From NCBI GenBank assembly GCA_027924645.1, contig BSBN01000233.1:9690501-9754500 (forward strand): 64,000 nucleotides of DNA, in the 5' to 3' direction. This document shows positions 57,727 through 64,000 of the stretch, one piece after another (the stretch's first letter is position 1; every line of letters starts with the position of its first letter). A program made the position numbers and the translations under genes. The DNA is from Cunninghamia lanceolata (lineage: Eukaryota; Streptophyta; Pinopsida; Cupressales; Cupressaceae). The notes beneath the pieces are model-generated. The model was not told the DNA's origin and did no database searches. It was given only the letters and a program-made list of their open reading frames with translations.

Positions 57727-60700
57727 TGTTGATCATCATGTTAGTCATTCACAAACATAGAATAAAAGTTACACAACAACCTTTACTCATCTTGAAAGAT
57801 ACGATGAATTCAGAGAATTCATGATCCCAAGTCTCCGTTGATTAGGTCTTAATCTACTGACATTACTCAGTGGTTGATGTGTGTTGTTGTTTTCCATTCA
57901 GGGGCCTTACGTATTTCTGCAAAGTTCATCATTATTCCTCCAAATATCCTGCTCTGTATGTCTGCTCTGCATAAATCTCCAATAATTCTACCTCTGCACT
58001 GTGAATTTAGTCAAATAATGTGCCTACAGGCTGATATTTGCATGATTTATACCATTATTTATGATTCTTTGCATGATATTTTCAATACTGCATGCATTTA
58101 ACTCAAATATGCTAATGATTTTTAGTTACCTACGGGATTTCAGCATATTTCTCTGTTCTGCTTATTATTTGTCATCACTTGCAGTTATGGTGATGAATTT
58201 ATGAAATTAAAAAAAGGAAAAGGGTTAAAGAATGAGATTCCCAAAACTACTTGACTTAGATCACTGATCCACATACAAGCTCCCATACATGCAATGAAAA
58301 GAAGGAAACTAAAATCATACTTCACTAGGACATTCCACAAATCCGCATGATCTAGTGCAAATCTTCAAAGGAAAAGTTGATAACAACATGTAATGAAATG
58401 AAAGCGCTTCCAGTTGAACACAACATTCACCAGTACATATCCAGAAATCAACAGGAAGATTACGTAAAATTTACAATCAGGATGTAATCTGAAACTTCAT
58501 ATCCATTCAGTATGCTCAAGAACAGGTACATTTACAGTGATCTGAAGAAAGAACCTTGACATTTCAACAATTCTATCCTCATTAGTCTCAGTAATCCGAT
58601 CTCCTAATTGATTCTACAGTAATTGGCCTTCTTGCCAGATATTTTTTCTTTTTTTGTTCCCCCCTCTTATTATTAGCCTTATTGCCAGATATGTCTATCT
58701 ATCTCCCTAATGTTCTATTAGCCTTATTGCCAGATATGTCTATCTATCTCCCCCATGTATTTGACAAGCTCTGGCTCTTATATAGAGCAAATGCCAGAAA
58801 ACAGTTACAATGATCCAAGGATTAGGATCCTCTCATAACAATCAACGGTCCAGATGAAAAGCACATGCTTCGCCAGTTGGCAAATGTACAGCTGGCACAG
58901 AATATTCCAGCATCTTTGATTTGATTCGGTCTCCAGCTGGCAAACAGCATATTTGACAATATCCTCCTCACTTCTGGTTCATGTTGCCTCCATGTGCAAC
59001 CATACAATGCTCAGCAACAGCTCTAACAGCATCATGACTTCCTGCAAATAAACAGACAAACATTAAGTTCATCATCATGTGGATAAACAACAGGAATTTA
59101 AACATTTTATTAAACATGCCTCAAAGTGTGCAGCTACAGGCAATCGGGCTCCAAATCAGTGGAAAATATGCACTAAATGCATAAACAGCGTTAAAAAACA
59201 CTCAGGTCAACCATCGTTTCATATTCCCGCCCATTTCCTTGTATATCGGGCTCAAATATGATCATGCATCGCAACATATACAATGATTAAATCGCATTTC
59301 ATAATATTTCGGGTCTGCCTTTGTATGTGATGCATGTATGTATTTTGGCGTGACCACATACTGTCGGAATGACAATTTTTACATTAGGCCGACGGTTAAA
59401 CGTATACCGACGCCAAAAATCATGATGATGTCCTTCCATCGGGAAGACATGTTCTATCGGCATGATAACTCAAGATAAGGCCGATAGCAAGACTTAAAAC
59501 TTTCGTCTGCATGATATTTTAGAAATATGATGCTCCCCCTCCTCGAATGTCCAGATGACGTCACTGTCATGTTTCGCTTCTGTATATTGGGGAAAAGAAT
59601 GACATCATCATCATCATCATGTCGAAGGAAAATAGGAGGATATGAAATATGATCCTGCTGCTGAGAAATGGAATATGATGGTGACGTCATCGTCATATCC
59701 GGGCTTCATTAAAATGCAAAAGATGACGTCACCGTCATGTTTAGTTAAGATCAGGGGATAAATGTAATATCGGGTCACCTAAGGAAGATGATCAGGTGGT
59801 GAATGTAATATGACCCCTTTGCGGCCAAGGTAACCCTCTCGAAAGATCAGGATGATGATGATGATCAGGATATCCGGGGCTTTTGTTAAACTTAGAATAT
59901 GACGTCATCGTCATATTCGCGAACCGGATCATGCTTTGGAAAATATCCTGCCGAAGGGAAATGTGATGATGATGTCATCCTAATATTTGCTTCTTCGTTT
60001 ATCAGATCGGGATGATGTCATCAGGATATTTGCATAAGGTCATATTTCTCAGTAGGAGGACATTATGAAATATCGGGTAGACAAACAAGATCATGATGAT
60101 CTTGACAACATGACAGGATAAAAATATGATGATCCTCCTCATCGAATATCATGATGACGTAACCATCATATTCCGTCTTCGAAGCATGAGGATGAGTTGA
60201 GGTCATCATCAGGTTAACGCTAGGGTGATATTTAAAATATGATCATGCTAAGGAATGGAATATCACCCTCCCTTAAAAGATAGGGTGATCATCATGATCA
60301 TGCAAAAGGAGATCAGGAGGATATGATGATGTCATCATCATATTAGCGAATATCAGCAAATATGACCCTCTCTTGAAAGATCAGGATGATGACCCTCTGA
60401 TAGGACTTTGACATGCGCATGCAAATTATGCAGATGGTGGACTTTCTAAGCAGGGTGATATTATAATATCAGCATGATATTATAATATCAGGTGATGTTA
60501 AAAATATGATGATGCTCGTTGTTATGAAATATCGGGTTACCCTCAAAACATGATGCTCACGATGCGCATAAGGTCATTTGACGGGTAAAACACACTATCA
60601 CCTAAGATTGACGTCTGGATATTGGGACTGCATGATTTTTATCAGGTGATAGACCAATATCAGGATGACCTTGACAACATGACTGAGGATATAAAAAAAT

Positions 60701-61111
60701 GATGATCCTCTTGCGAATATCAGGTTTGACCAAAACTTTGACTGTGCATAACTCCCTCATATGGACGAATTTTCAGGTGATGTAAAAGGCAAACCTGCAT
60801 GGAATTTCAAGCTCTTCCTAAATATGAGGTCATAGAAACAAAATATGAACTTTGACAAACTGACCTCATGATGATGACCAACCTCATCCTAACCTTCTTG
60901 ATGATGATGCACCTCATCCTGACCTTCTTGATGATGATGCACCTCATCCTGACCTTCTTGATGATGATGCACCTGATCCTGACCTTCTTGATGATGATGC
61001 ACCTGACTCATTTTTACCAAACCGCCAGAAAGCAGACAACACAAGCCAAGCCAAAAGTTGGGTCCCTATTTTGCCAAGTTAAAATGGGGCGTGTTGTGTA
61101 ACCACACAACA
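57727..61111 (-). repeat. Right LTR of element B (5' LTR in element sense), 3,385 bp
   Basis: Starts TGTTGATCATCATG and ends CACAACA at 61111, followed by GAACC. Contains the same control array, TATA box, acceptor remnant and tandem repeats as the left LTR. Confidence 0.95.
60886..61005. repeat. 30-bp minisatellite, four units, right LTR of B
   Basis: Four units of the 30-bp repeat also found at 54671-54760 (three there). The plus-strand open frame with repeated LILTFLMMMH is only a by-product of this array. Confidence 0.95.
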
Positions 61112-63250
61112 GAACCCACATAGATTTAGTATTTTTAGTGCTTTTGCTTTGCTTGTGGGATTTTTAAGGGAATGGATGTTTTGGATGGAAGTATGCTTTT
61201 GGATGGAGATATGTGATTGGGATTCTTGAGAGGTGGATAAGGATGCCTCATTCACTTTGCTAACTATTTGCTTAGGGACCCAAACCATTTTGCTTTTAGG
61301 CTTTGCATTTGAAGGTAAAGGTTTAGATGGCTGCTTAGATGAACTTTGCTTTGATTTTGATTCTGTATGTCCTAAGGTATGAAGACCTTTAAGATTTTTA
61401 GTAGGATTTTTAGCTTTATAGGTAGAGACATCAAAATTTTTGCTTTTGAATCCCATGGGATGGGTGGAGGGGATGGAATGATTGGAATCTTTATGCTTAA
61501 ACGATGTGTGCTTTTGTTGGCCATGATTAGGGATGTAAGGATACTTATGAATGATAGGTATGTTAGGTGTTGGAAGCAATGGTGGCAAGGTGGATGTAGA
61601 GATATTTGGAGTTGGTAAAAGTGGAGGCAAAGTGGATGGTGGAAGGTGTATGGTCACATGCTTTTGACATTTATAGGATGATGGACGTGGAATGGCTACA
61701 TATGTTTTGGGTAGATGGGGGGTGCGATGGAAAGTGATAGGTTTAGGATGCAAAAAGGAATTACCAACATCTTGGCCTTGTTTACCTTGGGGTGTGTATC
61801 CAAGGCCATATGAGCATGGAGGGATTTTGACATGGTTTGGCTCTAAAATACCTTGTTCATAAAGGCCTAGACCTTTGCCTTTGTAGTTCATGTGTTGGAG
61901 GATGCAATGGACTATGTGACTAGGTGTGGTTTGAACACTAGACTTGAGTTCATTATTGGATGAAGAAGGTGAAGTGGATAGAGGTTGTTTTTGTCCTAAA
62001 GAACATTCATGGACAAAGGTTGTAAGACCACTAGGACATGGTGGTGGACTTGAAATGGGATCGATGGTAGATGGGGATGAAGGATCATTAGGATCTTGAT
62101 TAGCATTATGTTCAATTAGATCCAAGTTATTGATTTGATCTTTTATGCTTATGTGTTCTTGGGAGGCACATGTCTCATTATGACAAGTGGATGTTTGCTC
62201 ATTATGGATAGGGCTAGATGGCGGATGACTAGGAGTAATTTGGATATCTTGCTCATGGATGTATATAAGATTATGGATAGGATCAAGGTGCTCATGGATA
62301 GCTTCTTTATATGTATCATCTTGATCATAAAGAAGGTAAATGTTATGGATGGGTTGCATTTGGATAGCTTTCTCATGAATGGTTGTTGGGAGATGGATAG
62401 GATCAAGTGGCTCATGGATGGATTCATCATTATGTCTATCATCTTGATCATGAAATAGATACATGTTACGAATGGGTTGCATAAAAGTATTTTGATCTTG
62501 AGTTGGACTAGGGCTTAATGTTTCCACATGCTTAGGATTAAACCTTTGACATACCTCTTGGGTTTCTTGAATGGAATTGGAAGGCTCTTGGATAGGCTCT
62601 TAGTCAACAACATGAGAACATGATGACTCTTGAATAAGTTTGATGGCTTGTAGGTCACATGATGGGCTTGAATGGCTAAGAATGTTAATTGAGGGCTCTT
62701 GGATAGGCTCAAGGATAGGTGAACCACATGATGGGATTATATGATTGGACATGACCTTTGGAAGCTCTTTGGTAGGCTCATGAATGGGTGTTTGACATGG
62801 AGGTAGTTTATTCCTAGCTAGTAGCCAATGGATCACATCCTTCGCAAGGGTGTGAGTGAATGGGCAATATAATGGATGAGCAATAATAGCAGATGATGTT
62901 GCAGGCTTAGGATTAGGTTTAGGTTGGGGGCTAATTGGATTGGGTGGATTAGGATTTGGACTAGATGGGGGTGACACATGAGATTGGGATGATGTGACAT
63001 GATTTCCCATTATAGGAGGGTACACCTTATAAACAATTGGGACAAATATTGGGCATTGATTTGTATTATGGCCTTTGGTCCTATGGTATGCACAATAATC
63101 ATGTTCATCATATGGACTTTCTTCACATGGTTTGACTTCAGGAAGTTCAATGAGTTTTGCTTCAAGCATTCTTTGTAAAACTATCTCAGCCACATCCTTT
63201 GGCGAAGGATTAGAATGACATGGTGATGAAGGTAATGGAGGATTGATGGT
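61112..63250 (-). pseudogene. Element C gag-like gene: CHHC knuckle and G-patch-like motif
   Basis: Minus-strand frame from about 63250. It reads KDVAEIVLQRMLEAKLIELP, then YCAYHRTKGHNTNQC (CX2HX4HX4C knuckle, about 63050-63100), a Pro/Ser-rich stretch, and a TAA at 62600-62602. Then MQPIHNIYLLYDQDD repeats, and near 61900-61780 ILQHMNYKGKGLGLYEQGI, which resembles G-patch motifs of gypsy polyproteins. Past 61112 it continues in 51516-51245 once B is removed. No protease, RT or integrase follows. The G-patch reading is by motif only. Confidence 0.65.
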
Positions 63251-64000
63251 TTGGAAGGTAGAGGGACCAATGGACTAGGGGTAGGATCACATGGTGGTGT
63301 TGGGATAGGAATTGTTAGCTCATGTGTTGACATGTGAATGGATGATGGAGGGTATTCATAGGATGAATTAGCTATGTTGGTATCTCCCTTGTCAAAGGTA
63401 ATTAAGTCTTGTTGCATTAGGCTCGCATGGTTTATGTACAAAGGTCCACTTGGACTTGCATGTGCTTCTTGTTGCAAAGGTTGACTTAGGTCTATCAATG
63501 GTGCTTGGTGGTCTTGTTGAAAAGGTGTACTTGGACTTGCTTGATTTATGTACAAAGGGCTATTTGGACTTGCATGTTGTTCTTGTGAGGACACTTGTTT
63601 GCCTTGTGGATGGGCTTGATGGTGCATTGGAACGGTGGCATGAGGGATTGGATAAGCTTGAGGTGGAGGTTGATAGGTTGATGTGGCATTGACTTGATGT
63701 GTAGATAGATGAGGTTGGTATGAAGTTAAGGTGGATGACACATAGGATTGAGGTGGAATTTGTTGAGGTTGGGATGGCATTTGGATTTGTTGTTGTTGGA
63801 ATTGTTAAATGGGTTGATCTGAAGTGATGTGTTGATGTGGATAAGGGATAACATTTGAAGAAATGGAATAAATTGGTATTGAATTGGGTTGATGAGAGGA
63901 TATATATGATGGGATATGCGCTAGATATGATGGTCATTGTACTTTGCAAGTGGCCATGAGGTGTTGGATTTCTTCCAAGAGGCATTGTATGTGTGAGGAT
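63251..64000 (-). pseudogene. N-terminal gag region of element C, cut by the window edge
   Basis: In another frame (the break lies near 63250-63280) the minus strand encodes a Gln/Pro/His/Ser-rich protein (ATG at 63780, PSQPQQIPPQSYVSSTLTS). Upstream in the same frame is CLLEEIQHLMATCKVQ near the window end, with stops in between. Tandem motifs such as PSGPLYINHAS and NSPLYINQAS are visible. It probably continues beyond 64000. Confidence 0.55.

Larger units (their letters stand above)
51517..61111 (-). mobile_element. Element B: non-autonomous relative of A (9,595 bp)
   Basis: LTRs 51517-54866 and 57727-61111 share both termini with A's LTRs (TGTTGATCATGATGTTAG..CACAACA). The target duplication is GAACC (51512-51516, 61112-61116). 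The 2,860-bp internal region keeps A's 3' internal module, a primer site and a protein with A's zinc modules, but lacks capsid, protease, RT and integrase. The LTRs are 3.35-3.39 kb, lacking the 4.3-kb U3 gene. LTR-LTR identity is very high by eye (about 99%), so it is young. It presumably relied on an A-like element. Confidence 0.93.
47701..64000 (-). mobile_element. Element C: gypsy-type element with gag-like genes, extends past the window
   Basis: Its left LTR (47701-48481) and polypurine tract (48482-48495) show a minus-strand element. The internal region runs to 51516, is interrupted by element B, and resumes at 61112 to the window end. Coding matter is gag-like with a CHHC knuckle and a G-patch-like motif; no protease, RT or integrase is seen between the gag-like part and the 3' LTR. 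The 5' LTR must lie beyond 64000. The left target flank is ACCCC, with no partner visible. Confidence 0.78.

Noticed and set aside
60868..61101. Plus-strand peptide with repeated LILTFLMMMH
   Set aside because: A translation of the 30-bp minisatellite; the left LTR has a different unit number and no equivalent frame.

Overview
This window looks like plant nuclear DNA made entirely of nested transposable elements. I see no host gene, tRNA or rRNA. The organism is probably a land plant with a large, repeat-rich genome. A gymnosperm is plausible, but nothing in the sequence fixes the species. Evidence for a plant is the Ty3/gypsy pol with an extra RNase H (Tat-like), an LTR element with an initiator-Met-tRNA-type primer site, and nonsense mutations dominated by CAG to TAG, as expected from CHG cytosine methylation.

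Layout. (A) 1-21276, minus strand: a giant gypsy element, about 21.8 kb if the roughly 545 bp cut off by the left window edge are added. Its LTRs are about 6.75 kb (1-6198 truncated, and 14530-21276) around an 8.3-kb gag-PR-aRNH-RT-RNH-INT region. Each LTR carries a further long gene of about 1,430 codons in its U3 part, with an intron just upstream of the ATG. (F) 21277 to about 24-25 kb: an old non-autonomous element that A inserted into. (G) 26374-27177 plus 46630-47700, plus strand: a decayed gene related to the U3 gene of A, split by (LTR3) a solo LTR of the A family at 27178-46629 (TSD CTACC). That solo LTR is split by (E) a 5.05-kb TG..CA element at 30900-35952 (TSD CTACT) and (D) a 7.56-kb pol-less LTR element at 36815-44375 (TSD ATGAT). 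(C) 47701 to beyond 64000, minus strand: a gag-like and G-patch-like gypsy-type element that also runs into G. It is split by (B) 51517-61111 (TSD GAACC), a 9.6-kb non-autonomous relative of A.

How they relate. A supplies or once supplied the enzymes. B keeps the LTR ends, U3 control region, 3' internal repeat module and zinc-motif protein region, but has no capsid, protease, RT or integrase and no U3 gene. B keeps a splice-acceptor-plus-ATG at the site where the A-family LTR carries its U3 gene, so the cassette was gained or lost there. The U3 gene belongs to a family that also includes G and probably ORF1 of D and F. All coding regions here are broken, mostly by C:G to T:A nonsense changes.

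The best candidate for an undescribed system is the U3-borne, intron-preceded gene of the A family. It is positioned like mouse mammary tumour virus sag but unrelated to it as far as I can see. A second candidate is the repeated WCRLH...H....C..C zinc-type module in A and B. Element boundaries rest on TG..CA ends and target-site duplications read by eye; family names are inferred from motifs without database searches.
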